From contig NC_090287.1 in the NCBI RefSeq assembly GCF_037392515.1, positions 14,001,001 to 14,065,000 of the forward strand: a stretch of 64,000 nucleotides of DNA, written 5' to 3'. The position numbers were made by a program, and so were the translations under genes. Within the stretch, counting starts at the first letter, position 1; each line of letters begins with the position of its first letter. This stretch comes from Haliotis asinina (Eukaryota; Mollusca; Gastropoda; Lepetellida; Haliotidae). This document shows, piece after piece, positions 52,501 through 60,654 of this stretch. The notes under the pieces were generated by a model. That model had not been told where the DNA came from, did no database searches, and saw nothing but the letters and a program-made list of their open reading frames with translations.

Positions 52501-55500
52501 GTAATATAATATCACAATTCAAATCTCAACGAGTTATTTGAGCTATTAAGAAGCCACATAATGTTCATCAATGACAAACTATGTAAACAAACAGCCAGGC
52601 AAATAATCATTATTTTTTAAGTTCAACTGCTGCTTGTTCAATAACCAAATATAATCTTGTATGACATTTTTAATCAAATGCTGAATTTGAGAGACTCTAG
52701 TCTTCCCTTGCTTATAAAGTATGTATTATTAATAGGATTTCAACAAATACACCAGAAGCTATAGTAAAGCAGGATGAACAACCGTAGCTATGAATAATTT
52801 ACCTGATTGCGGAAGCTGGCACCGTCATGCAGTTGCTTTGTTTTAGTTCTTGGACAATGTACTCATATTTGTCAGGAGGAGGTCCAAGTCGGGAGCCTGT
52901 CCCTGTGGAACTGCAAGCAAAGAATACAAATTTAGTAAATACTTGAACTTGAACAATTAAGTGATGTTTCAACTAATTCATGGGATCAAAATTAATAGTT
53001 TGACCATAAAATTAGAAGTCAACTAAATACTTAAAATCATGATGGACTCTGAGAATGATATGACATAAATCAAGAGTAAGCTTTAATTTCACATACCTCC
53101 AATACCATGTTGCCAAATTACCAAAAATACATTTCTTAAATCTATTTTTGGTGAAAATGTATTTAATCAACAGAAATATATTTTGTCTATATATCCAAAT
53201 TTTAATGAATTTTCTTCATGTTTCATAGAATTTCTACTGCAATCGTACTGGCGCAGTGTGAGGCTAAAATTCGTACTGACTACTATAAAATCGCAGGGGT
53301 TGGCATCTGTGCAAAATCAATCTTTCAAAATGGTTCAAATTACCCTTAAATAAAACGAAGAATCCAAACCTAATTCCTTTAATTATTAACTTTGTTTCAA
53401 AAAACCATGTTTGACTGAAAGTTATCCTTGAATTAACTGCACAATGGTCCTTATTCAGAAACAGCACTGCAGCCAGACTTTCAGGAATGATATAGTCATT
53501 ATGACCAATAGAAAACTCATTGGGATCAAGCTAATAGACATGGTCTCCTTTGCCTTGAATGTCAGCAATATGGGTCGGAAGCTGCTGTAAATGCTAATCA
53601 AGACGAGATTTCACCAGTCCTGTTACAGCCTATAACAAAATTGACACCTGCTTTTTGACGGGCAGATTTGCACTCCTTTCGCATTTGCCTAATTTAACAT
53701 ACTGTGCGTGTGAGGGACTGTCATAACAGTCCTGATATATTCTGTATATTTCAATGGCAATTTCTAACAAACATAAAGACTGCCAACCCTCAAGGCACAG
53801 CCTCAGATAAGCTGCCTACTTGCATAAAATATGCTACAGAAAAGATGAAATATGCAAGAAAATAAATGCCAGCGTATGAAAACACACTAATTATTTACAT
53901 TTACTCTACATCAAAATACCACTGCATATTTGCCCAATACATGAAAATTATGTTATGTATCGTATCAATTAAAGCTAATCAATCTTAAATTTTTTCAATC
54001 TCTGAATATTTGTTATTAAAAATATCTTGAATAATTCTAAACGCAATTAAAATGTGCAACAGAAACAGAATACTAATTGTGGTTTACCAACACTTCACTG
54101 ATTGGGCCATCTGTAAATAGCAACCAATCAAATAGTTGTTTTCTTTCTGTAAACAAATTGATAACGGTGAGCCAGTGTGATGTAACATTTCCACATGCTC
54201 AAAATAAACTACCTAGTTTTTACACTTTACAAACAGAAAACAATTTCATTAGAGGACTGCTTGATGCATGAATAGGCATGTACTATGTTTCACTATCAGA
54301 ATAAACTGCTAGTGATAACTGAAATGAAGGTGTAACATTAGCTATTCGCAGTGGAGAAGTGAAACAACATGATAGGAACTAGGTTTTGAAAAAACCTGTT
54401 ACAGTGAAGACATGGCTGTTGTATCATCTAATAGCCATCTTGGTGTCTTGTTTAACACAGTTACAGATGTAGAGGAAGGCTCATATTATTTCTTACAGCA
54501 CATGTCCACAAAGCTGTATTACCTATAATTTGACATTGTTGGGTGGTTGTTGTCTAATTCTATTATTGAATGTAACAATATTGCACCTGTTATACTTATC
54601 TGAAATGAATACCCAGATTTTAAAAAGATGGTGGGTAGCTTAAACTATAATTTTCAACCAAGAAATACATTTTCGGACTTCATGTACCTTTCATTCATCA
54701 AATTTAATGACATATTTGAACTAAAATGATTGCAAGTAACAAACATAATTTTAGCAAAGCTGATTTCAATACCTTTGCAATTTGACACATATAGTTCCAG
54801 CGGAAATAATTTAACCACGTGACCATAATATCATTCATTTTTTTTCTCAGAATCCATCATGATTTTGTTTATTTAGTTGACTACTAATTTTATGGTCAAA
54901 CTACTAATTTTGAACGTGGAAACTACAATTTGCAACACTTAGGGGTTGGCATGCTTAACCAGAGCTCCATACAAGTTTTAGGTCATGTGGGTATGATACT
55001 TTTGAAACAAAGTGGGTACTTCCAGTTTCAAGTGGGTATCACATGTTTTTGTCTATATATTCGAATTCTTATGCATTTTATTCAAATCCCGTATGATTTC
55101 TAGTGGAATTGTATTGGTGTAGTTTGAATTAAAATTCGTAGCGACTACAATAAAATCGTAGAGGTTGGCATCTCTGGTTAAGGGTCAATTTCTTGTGTAT
55201 ACTGTTGAATGGAAACGCTGACTTGTGCAGGGCAAATGACTCAAAGGGGAAACTAAAATATATTACCCTCTCTGGTCATCATCAGAGTCACTGTCTATGT
55301 CTATCACGATCACGTCTCCATTTCCTTGGTTTTGGAGTGTGGGTGACCCGACCTTCAAAATACGACAGCTTTTCCTGAAATCAAAACACTTGTCATTAAA
55401 CTCTGTACCAAGCACCATTGGGACAACAAATTCCAATATCTGCATTTGAGGCTTTGTTCCACACAGATGGGATCCATGTCATACAACCAACCCAGTTGTT

Positions 55501-58500
55501 GGTTCAGTCCATATGATACAGTAAATCATGTTGCATTACAAAGGTTTCTGTGAACCTATAAAAACCTGGCATCCTCTCGGGTGCAGTGATGTTCCTATAA
55601 GCCCTTAGAGTTTGATTTTAATCTAGTCCTATCAAAAAACATACCGATGTCTAGAACCCAATAGACAGACACTATGCTCTAGCCCTGTGCAAAATAGCTT
55701 CAAAATTTTGCTATGCCTGACAGTTACTATCACACAAATTATTTACTAGTTTTAACTTAAAATGTAGAAACGAAGCGAAAGATTACAAATAGATACATAT
55801 CTATAAGAATAAGATGTTTTCAGCATAAAACAGGTTTCATTGTTAAGCTGCCAATATGATGCTGATGTTTATCAGGCCATAATCTTGCATGATTTAAAAG
55901 TGTATCATTACTTGACAACTCAGATAGGGTAACATATTTATGTAGTGACCCCATGAAAATTCCCTTGCCAGTTGGGCGAGTGACTGTGTAGATTTATTGG
56001 CTCTACTGCATTTTGACTAGCCACGGGCTAGCGGGCCAACACTTATTTCACACACTGGGCTCAACTGCTGGTCAAACACTGAACATAACTGGTAAAAACA
56101 AATGAGGACTGCTACTGCATATGCCAGGTGACAATATTGCAACCCAAAAGTAGTTCTACTTTACATGCACTTTATGGATTCAAACAGTCTTCTTTTTTTA
56201 TCAGACTGCAAACTTTCAACAGCATGATGTTTCTTTCAATAGTTTTTGTTAGGTATACATAAGTTACCTGACAGTTCCAACCATAACATCAACTACTTCT
56301 CCAATGAAATATCTGTCCTTGGCAAAGGAGAAGACATCCTCGTTGAGGTCAATGAGCCTGGTCCTGTATGTGAGACTTGCAAGGATGAGAATGGGACGCT
56401 GGAGGTACTTGGGGAAGGCTGACAGATTTTTCCTTGCCTTCTCCTCGCTGTCCAGGGCCTCCTGATAGGTCAGCCCGGATCGGCCAGTGATGCTGCATGA
56501 CCACACCAAGCTGTTGCATAAGATGATGCGCTCAAAGAACTCCCTGAAATAATAATCATGATGCTTGCAATTAGACGAAGGGCTCTTAAAACATTCATTG
56601 ACCTTTTCTCCTGAAGCATATGCATTAAGGGACACCTCATCTTTACCACTTATCATTTGGGCAATAAAATGAATCTCATGAATTCCAGGCTGACTTGTGA
56701 ACAAAATACACTGCTATGAGTTTAAGCTTAAAATGTTTTATGGGCCCCTAATACTTGATACATACCACCTTTTTCACAGTCCACAATTTTCAAGTTGAAC
56801 AATGACACTGATAACCTAAACAATCCCTTAATGAACATAAACATTTTTTCTCTATTCAACCATTGATAAACTCTTTTCTTTTGCAGGAGAAGAAAACTGA
56901 AAAAAAAATGCCATCAAAAAAGAAATTCCATCCAATAATGTTATTATATAACCGTAAAAAAATCTTGGTATAGGGTCAGTTAACTGTTTCATGTTTATTA
57001 TACATATTTTGATTGTTCTCAAACATCTCAACAGATAGTGTTTTAAGACTTGACTCAGCTTGTTTTTATTTCTAGAACAATGTAATTATATAGATGTAAC
57101 CTGAGCATGTACTGCCAATAACACTTTTTTATTTCTTGGTTAGGCCAGACCAATTTTATTTCGTTTCTTACAGATTTTTATCCTCAGAAAACCTAAAGGC
57201 AGGAGGGAAAAAAAGTGAAAGTTATACTCCTTCTAAATACAAAGAGCAGTATACTTAAGACATTTAATGGACTGTATATTGGGCAAAAACACATTTCTTG
57301 TAAGTTTCCAGTTTTGGCCAATTTTTTGAGCTGGGAAAATTAAGTTTATTGTTTTTTCTCAGTCTTCAAAAACCCCATTATTGAAAAACATGATCGAAAG
57401 TCGAAATAATGGTTTAAAATAAACATATCATTAAAGTTCACACGGAGTATCTAGGATTCTTAAGTAAAAGCCAGTGGCAGAATACATTGGGGAAAAAGTG
57501 TTACTTTGTTCAAACATTTACATTGTGTTTGATATAAAACTAAGCGCACAAGCTTTTCCTCTCTTTTTATTAGTCCCACTATCACTAGAGTACATGTCCC
57601 TTATAGCACTGTGACAAGGCCAATAAAACACGACTACAAGATATAGGAAATTCAGACTTCTAAGTTTTTAATATTTACCAACATGTGATGTTGACTTGCA
57701 GCTGAATGTCAGCCTCTGAGTACTTACAGATAATCACTGTTTAATTCCACATAAATTAGAGACTTAGTTTGGATTCAAAATCAAGTTCCCTTGGCTTTAA
57801 TCATTGTTTTGCTCAAATCCTTTAGATTTACACAGCTGTACAAGGCCGCAAGTTCCACCTGTGATTTCTTATTTCTTGGCTCCATGAATTGAGAAATTTA
57901 TTATTCTAATTTGGGAATATTTACGGACATACCAATTACTATTATCGGCCACCATGCAGACTTACATAAATTTCTGGTTGTGTTACTGAAACGAAAGCCA
58001 TTGGTTTGTTTGAAATGAACACAATTAGTGATCACACAAACAATGGCATTGGATTTGACTTCATATGTGTTGCAATGACAGTTTTCAACAGACACTCTTT
58101 TGCTTTGATCTATAAGACTCAGGGTCCAGTGAACCCACAACTAATTTCTAGTAATACAAGACGCCCCAAGAAATCATGGTGGGTTAACATTTTACACAAC
58201 ATATGCAATATTTCAGACATACCATGAATACTTATCGTGAGTGAGTGAGTGAGTGAGGTTTCACGAAGCCTTTACAGTGTTAGATTTGGGTGAAATTCTG
58301 AGTGGGTCCAAATTGATGATGTTTCTGGACCCCCTCCAATGTTAATTAGATGAGCAGATGTAAAATAGAGGGGGTCCTCACTGAATTTCATGAGTCAAAA
58401 CACTCCAAAACCCACTCTTGAGCCAACACTGCCTTTACCAATATGGGATACCAGAAATGGGTTTCACATATCAAATCTGGGTCTTCAGCGTGATGAGAAA

Positions 58501-60654
58501 ACACCTTAACCACTATGCTAACCAACACTCAGTAGTCAATGCCAGTAGTAGGGATGATGGCTATATTAGATTCAGAGCCAATCATCCACTTGGGATACTT
58601 GGAAGTTGGTGGCTTCTAAAATAGCCTTATATGGGTGAAGAGAGGTCACTCCCAATCACCACTAGTCTATTACAGAGACACATGAATTTCATCCATTTCT
58701 AAATACAGGGTCAGAATTAATCCTTCCTGGATTTTACTATTCTTGGGCCATATGACTTGTGTACTGGAAGGATCACTCAAAACTGTTGAATCAAGGATGT
58801 AAAATCTATCAGGATATTCTGCTTTTTTAAAATAAAGAATTATCAGAATCCAGTGATCTCTCCAATTTAAAACCCTTTGATGGTTAATAAATAATTTGAA
58901 ATATGTAGTATTAACATGCTATACATGTATATGTGGTGTGAATCACTTTGATATTACTCAAAAAGCGTCCATTGCAGATGTATCACATCATCTATCATAT
59001 TAGTACCTATAAGGGCGAACATATCAGGGTTCATATTTTTCATACGATGCCATAGGGCAAAATATCACTTTGTCATGGTAATATGACGCCATGAACAATG
59101 CCATGACGTCACGGTTCTTCTGTGACGTTGCGTTTTACATGTGGGGATGGTGGGTAGCCAGCCCATGTTTGAAAGTAGATTTGGGTTTATTTTCCTCAAT
59201 TTAACAACTTCAGTAATACACAGAACATTATATTCGTGCCCGTGACCATACTATATTTCTGACACTCGTGCCTAAATATCAGCATAGCTCTCGCTCGGGA
59301 AATGCCAACATTTAGGCACTCATGTTGTGAGCATAGTATGACATAGGCACTCAATAATATCGTCTATCTATGACATACTGTTTCAGCATAGACAATGTTA
59401 TAATAACAATGACTATCTAGATATAGTTAAAACCCTTGTATCTGGGATTCAGTGTTGTTTTACTGTATCATCTCATGTCGCTGACATGTCAAGACTTAAT
59501 GACACAAGAAATACTACATGTTTGTAACACTTGTGCATATAAGACTCAAACTTTTTAAACATGTTTCGTTTTGATATATTTGTATCCCATTAACATTGTG
59601 TATGCCTCACTAACAGAATCAGCTGGAATATAAAACAATCCATTGGAAGTTTTGTTTTAATCGATGGATTAACTATGCATTTAGAACTGTTTCAGGTTGC
59701 AGAAACGTTTTTCAATACAGCTAACATGGGTTCAAAATTCAAGGACAGTCATGACCCTAAGTCAGTGTTTCTGAAATGAGTAGACTCAATATTTTCTCCC
59801 AGTCTAGTTAGTTTAGATGAGTCACTAGTCAGAAATAAGCTGCAGATTTCACAAATGGTCCCTATCCTTCACAGACTAACTTAGAAAATCCTTAGTATCA
59901 TGTACAACAGAGCTTGCTGTTACAACATCACAAGCCAGAAACATGACCGAACCAAATGGAACATGACACAGAATTTGAACTTATGGCAGAAAATCATAGA
60001 CTGACTTTGTGTTTTTATGTGCTGTTTTTGCCACATTAGAGGCATCTGGATAAAGGGAACATCTTGCAGTTAAATTTAGTTAACTACACCATCCCTGTAC
60101 TTAGAACTAAAACAAACACAAAGACAAGACGACAAATAGTCTACACCTTGCTCCAATTCGTTGTACAAATCAAAACAGCACGTCGTATAACATTTCCTGC
60201 ATAGCAATTCCATGGAGTCTAAATAAAGCTCCGTCATCACCTCAGGACAATAAAAAGGAAGTCAGGTTCAGTGAACTGAGGTTTCGCCATCCCCTTCGTC
60301 CAACATCTGAATCCGTTTCGACAGTGAAATTTTACAGTGATGAAAGACAATCGTTGAATATTACCTTATCCGATGAAGAAAATGGCGCTCGGTACATAAT
60401 AAACGTTCCGACAGCATGGTTGAATGTACACGCGATAGCGAAATGTCTCCAGATTGCGAGTGAACTTACACGAAAATTGTACACGTGATACCGGCAACAA
60501 TGATAAACAAACAGAAAGAGGATGGAGAACAATATGCTTACTCATAGTCCCTGAATACTTCATTTGTGAGTTTGCAGTGGAAAATCTCTTCATCAGGTCG
60601 CAAATTGGGCGGAGGTTTCTGTTTGTGGAATGGTTGCCTTCTGAGGAGCGGCAT
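34241..60654 (-). CDS. BAZ1A: BAZ1A (ACF1), ISWI chromatin-remodelling subunit; whole gene, 24 coding exons
   Basis: Twenty-four exons, all GT-AG and phase-consistent, join into 1,546 residues (human BAZ1A: 1,556). ACF1 is the nuclear partner of the ISWI ATPase SNF2H in ACF and CHRAC; it guides nucleosome spacing. Domains in order: WAC (about 22-125, from MPLLRRQPF), a VIVI-acidic SIM-like motif (151-160), Lys/Glu-rich helices (310-400), DDT (about 411-475), WAKZ/WHIM blocks (525-600, RFRYQQRGGY; 764-788, GRDRMYRRYWVF; 1014-1028, LEDRIYAGSLG), PHD1 (Cys1182-Cys1226), an acidic stretch, PHD2 (Cys1287-Cys1328), a Ser/Arg linker and a bromodomain (about 1430-1535, acetyl-lysine Asn at about 1505). 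Start Met at 60654-60652 matches the vertebrate start. BAZ1B is ruled out by length and by the BAZ1A-like order and sequence. The second PHD finger is present in Drosophila Acf1 but not in human BAZ1A. Confidence 0.95.
35355..35707 (+). mobile_element. hAT-like MITE, copy 1 (BAZ1A intron 23)
   Basis: Ends CAGTGTTTACGAATGGTGTT and, on the other strand, CAGTGTTCACGAATAGTG. The 7-base TGATGTG occurs at both borders. The body matches 40738-41062 (AAAGTAACAGGACATT, AGATTTAACATTTCT, CACTATTCGTGAACACTG). Confidence 0.7.
35838..35983 (-). CDS. BAZ1A: BAZ1A coding exon 23: bromodomain helix Z
   Basis: Acceptor GTTTCAG, donor ATG|GTAATA, phases 1 and 0. It encodes MKHLEDIVHDLAKMDDAWPF and LKPVSKKM (human ELVRHDDSWPFLKLVSKIQ). 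Confidence 0.95.
36476..36667 (-). CDS. BAZ1A: BAZ1A coding exon 22: Ser/Arg/Pro-rich linker
   Basis: Acceptor TTTGAAG, donor GCAG|GTACAT, phases 1 and 1. It encodes a low-complexity basic linker (RATPNSSRPSSRRGSPRDSP) between PHD2 and the bromodomain, as in the human TPKTTVSSKTGRS region. Both splice sites are weaker than elsewhere, but the phases fit. Confidence 0.82.
37265..37506 (-). CDS. BAZ1A: BAZ1A coding exon 21: second PHD finger
   Basis: Acceptor TTTTACAG, donor AAGA|GTAAGA, phases 2 and 1. After a Glu run it encodes a full Cys4-His-Cys3 finger: CVKC, CDSC, YHLTC and CQVC (C1287, C1290, C1299, C1302, H1307, C1310, C1325, C1328), with PPLKKVPRGKWLC between. Human BAZ1A has no second finger; Drosophila Acf1 does. 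Confidence 0.95.
37850..38001 (-). CDS. BAZ1A: BAZ1A coding exon 20: end of PHD1 and acidic linker
   Basis: Acceptor TTTATAG, donor GA|GTATGT, phases 0 and 2. It encodes KVPTGDWYCPNCKPKE, supplying the last two PHD1 cysteines (C1223, C1226), a basic patch and then a nearly pure Glu/Asp run. Confidence 0.94.
38141..38391 (-). CDS. BAZ1A: BAZ1A coding exon 19: WHIM end and first part of PHD1
   Basis: Acceptor ATTACAG, donor GAG|GTAAGG, phases 1 and 0. It encodes YERWEEGLLSVSSLSQVFLF (human LDRWRESLLSSASLSQVFLH), LSTLDKSIIWSKSALHARC and the first six zinc ligands of PHD1 (C1182, C1185, C1197, C1200, H1205, C1208). Confidence 0.97.
38655..38850 (+). repeat. SINE-like element family A (BAZ1A intron 18)
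   Basis: GCGGTCTGTAAATAAATCTG, GACCAGATGATCCAGTGA, AGTCAACCAAGTCAGTGAGT, CTGACCACCCAACTCAT and AACCCGGATCTTCATATG match the family in order. Confidence 0.75.
38873..38971 (-). CDS. BAZ1A: BAZ1A coding exon 18: lysine-rich insert
   Basis: Acceptor GTTTAG, donor GATG|GTAAAG, 99 bases, phases 1 and 1. It encodes SDDAKKKRLKAEKDAAEKRA and more Lys/Asp. Human lacks an obvious counterpart; because it is a multiple of three and phase-symmetric it could be skipped without a frameshift. Confidence 0.82.
39168..39215 (+). repeat. Head fragment of a GTGA-type element
   Basis: GAGTGAGTGAGTTTAGTTCT followed by ACGCAGCACTCAGCAATATT, the typical start of the abalone-type family, truncated. Confidence 0.65.
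39952..40067 (-). CDS. BAZ1A: BAZ1A coding exon 17
   Basis: Acceptor TTGTGCAG, donor TTAG|GTAATG, phases 2 and 1. It encodes VVRDLSRALLQVARGLEPKY and LGVPLG, matching human VVHYLAMALFQIEQGIERRFLKAPLD. Confidence 0.94.
40738..41062 (+). mobile_element. hAT-like MITE, copy 2 (BAZ1A intron 16)
   Basis: Left CAGTGTTCATAAATGGTG and right, inverted, CAGTGTTCACGAATAGTG, an imperfect 18-base terminal inverted repeat. Flanks GTTACTAT and GACTACAG are only partly alike. No coding capacity. Confidence 0.7.
41697..41788 (-). CDS. BAZ1A: BAZ1A coding exon 16
   Basis: Acceptor TTTCCAG, donor GA|GTAAGG, phases 0 and 2. It encodes IKDRAAWRDAIEQGSYF, matching human VTDRHIWRSALESGRYE. Confidence 0.93.
42240..42315 (-). 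repeat. Fragment of the CCCCAC-head element
   Basis: On the - strand: TGCCATGCATTCAGTGCGAA, GTGGGGGCTATAGTG, then TCCATCCCTCC; the same style as 17236-17320 on the + strand. Confidence 0.5.
43163..44189 (-). CDS. BAZ1A: BAZ1A coding exon 15: large central exon with WHIM2/3 and a SIM-like motif
   Basis: At 1,027 bases it is by far the largest exon (residues 686-1028). Acceptor TTTTACAG, donor AAA|GTAAGT, phases 2 and 0. It encodes an acidic/Lys-rich helix, then ALYPIGRDRMYRRYWVF, ALPGLFVEDN, a Ser/Thr-rich low-complexity stretch, EEVIVISDSDSES (SIM-like, core 864-867), DNSDQLHELLDCLNMRGFRE and DLEDRIYAGSLGYMK. The human counterpart blocks are NIFPLGRDRMYRRYWIF and DIEDRIYQGTLGAIK. Confidence 0.96.
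44398..44493 (-). CDS. BAZ1A: BAZ1A coding exon 14: charged coiled coil
   Basis: Acceptor TTTTGTAG, donor GG|GTAAAG, phases 2 and 2. It encodes RQEEKQRERERKIQKILERE and QQLKAEESG, equivalent to the human RKEEKLKEQEQKMKEK run. Confidence 0.9.
45153..45318 (-). CDS. BAZ1A: BAZ1A coding exon 13
   Basis: Acceptor TGTGCAG, donor AA|GTAAGC, phases 1 and 2. It encodes DKLRILNTLLQQILSYAAAR and a charged helix ending RREREDAQAK (human EKMKILHALCGKLLTLVSTR). Confidence 0.94.
45783..46007 (-). CDS. BAZ1A: BAZ1A coding exon 12: WHIM1/WAKZ block
   Basis: Acceptor CGTCCAG, donor CCTG|GTGAGT, phases 1 and 1. It encodes FTLTEILRIHLASSGA, then ARFRYQQRGGYSSLDDA and SLFDLAPG, all recognisable in human BAZ1A (CTLSEILRLHILASGA, AKYRYQKRGGF). 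Confidence 0.96.
46638..46730 (-). CDS. BAZ1A: BAZ1A coding exon 11
   Basis: Acceptor GCTGCAG, donor CATG|GTGAGT, 93 bases, phases 1 and 1. It encodes EEAMEEDMTANQMILAATMT and AQIPQMTH, equivalent to human KSALSAVASLAAAWPQLHQG. Weakly conserved in sequence but correctly phased. Confidence 0.85.
47315..47458 (-). CDS. BAZ1A: BAZ1A coding exon 10: DDT domain, second half
   Basis: Acceptor CTTACAG, donor ATGA|GTAGGA, phases 1 and 1. It encodes MLESALLDHDVDGPLCDLVQ and a Glu-rich end, matching human EEALVGNDSEGPLCELL. Confidence 0.92.
48397..48535 (-). CDS. BAZ1A: BAZ1A coding exon 9: DDT domain, first half
   Basis: Acceptor TTTGCAG, donor GG|GTAAGT (phase 1). It encodes VSSELFGDAIMVLEFIHTFK and SLFDFKQFFP, the DDT signature (human LPPEIFGDALMVLEFLNAFG). 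The DDT region of ACF1 contributes to ISWI binding. Confidence 0.95.
48966..49061 (-). CDS. BAZ1A: BAZ1A coding exon 8
   Basis: Acceptor TTTTCAG, donor AAG|GTCAGT, 96 bases, phase 0 on both sides. It encodes KIREERLKEIEIL, then NRPRDDLECDDLK, matching human SKPREDMECDDLK. Confidence 0.93.
49174..49352 (-). CDS. BAZ1A: BAZ1A coding exon 7: charged helix
   Basis: Acceptor CCCTCAG, donor AAAG|GTGGAT, phases 1 and 0. It encodes EQLVREQMPHLTPEERAQLK and a long Lys/Glu helix with RKRLEEERLKKREEKAK. The LTPEER block looks more like BAZ1B/insect relatives than human BAZ1A. The donor is weaker than the others. Confidence 0.88.
50454..50679 (-). CDS. BAZ1A: BAZ1A coding exon 6: basic linker
   Basis: Acceptor TTTCCAG, donor AAAG|GTAAGT, phases 0 and 1. 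It encodes AKFEDFFSGPPPIFE (human EQDFSYFFPDDPPTFIF) and then a basic PPLKKRGRKKK stretch like the human NRRRGRPPKR, an AT-hook-like segment. Confidence 0.92.
52327..52414 (-). CDS. BAZ1A: BAZ1A coding exon 5
   Basis: Acceptor ATTCCAG, donor AAG|GTGAGA. It encodes SRKRTLYTREKSKLFLKHHT, matching human SRRKHLFSRDKLKLFLKQHC. It leaves in phase 0. Confidence 0.92.
52803..52910 (-). CDS. BAZ1A: BAZ1A coding exon 4
   Basis: Acceptor GCTTGCAG, donor AG|GTAAAT, phases 2 and 2. It encodes PPPDKYEYIVQELKQSNCMT and VPASAI, equivalent to the human FKYKVQPTKKELHESAIV region. Confidence 0.85.
53185..53312 (+). repeat. Dispersed repeat D, copy 1 (BAZ1A intron 3)
   Basis: TTTTGTCTATATATCCAAAT, ATTTCTACTGCAATCGTACT, CTATAAAATCGCAGGGGTTG and GCATCT recur at 55043-55178 at moderate divergence. 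A neighbouring segment, GTTTGACCATAAAATTAG (53000), recurs inverted at 54883-54905. Confidence 0.6.
55043..55178 (+). repeat. Dispersed repeat D, copy 2 (BAZ1A intron 3)
   Basis: TTTTGTCTATATATTCGAAT, GATTTCTAGTGGAATTGTAT, CAATAAAATCGTAGAGGTTG match copy 1. Class unknown. Confidence 0.6.
55267..55374 (-). CDS. BAZ1A: BAZ1A coding exon 3: end of WAC and SIM-like motif
   Basis: Acceptor TTTCAG, donor GG|GTAATA. It encodes KSCRILKVGSP (human LQCRILEVLPP) and then DVIVIDIDSDSDDD, a hydrophobic core followed by acidic and serine residues. Human has TIIISDSDDSE at the same place. Confidence 0.93.
56268..56543 (-). CDS. BAZ1A: BAZ1A coding exon 2: WAC domain core
   Basis: Acceptor TTTCAG, donor CAG|GTAACT, phases 2 and 2. 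It encodes FFERIILCNSLVWSCSITGR, then GLTYQEALDSEEKAR and KDRYFIGEVV, the diagnostic WAC sequence involved in DNA binding. Confidence 0.96.
58236..58530 (-). mobile_element. SINE, reverse orientation, with internal insertion
   Basis: Starts with a GTGAGTGAGTGAGTGAGTGA run and GTTTCACGAAGCC; further along AGAAATGGGTTTCACATATC, and, on the - strand, the A-box-like GCATAGTGGTTAAGGTG. About 150 bases in the middle do not match the other SINEs. Confidence 0.55.
59002..59370 (+). repeat. Dispersed repeat B, copy 2 (BAZ1A intron 1)
   Basis: Matches 14337-14706: ATATCACTTTGTCATGGTAA, CATGAACAATGCCATGACGT, AGCCAGCCCATGTTTGAAAG. Here the 3' inverted repeat is clearer: ATACTAT then GTGCCTAAAT pairs with ATTTAGGCAC then ATAGTATG across a loop of about 35 bases. 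Confidence 0.8.
60542..60654 (-). CDS. BAZ1A: BAZ1A coding exon 1: start of WAC domain
   Basis: ATG at 60654-60652 begins MPLLRRQPFHKQKPP, matching the human start MPLLHRKPF. An in-frame Met 26 codons upstream is not in the family alignment and is not used here. Donor GA|GTAAGC, phase 2. Confidence 0.93.

Larger units (their letters stand above)
56544..60541. other. BAZ1A intron 1
   Basis: Four kilobases without a supported gene. It holds the GTGA element at 58236-58520 and repeat B copy 2 at 59002-59370; the remainder is AT-rich with nothing I recognise. Confidence 0.6.
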
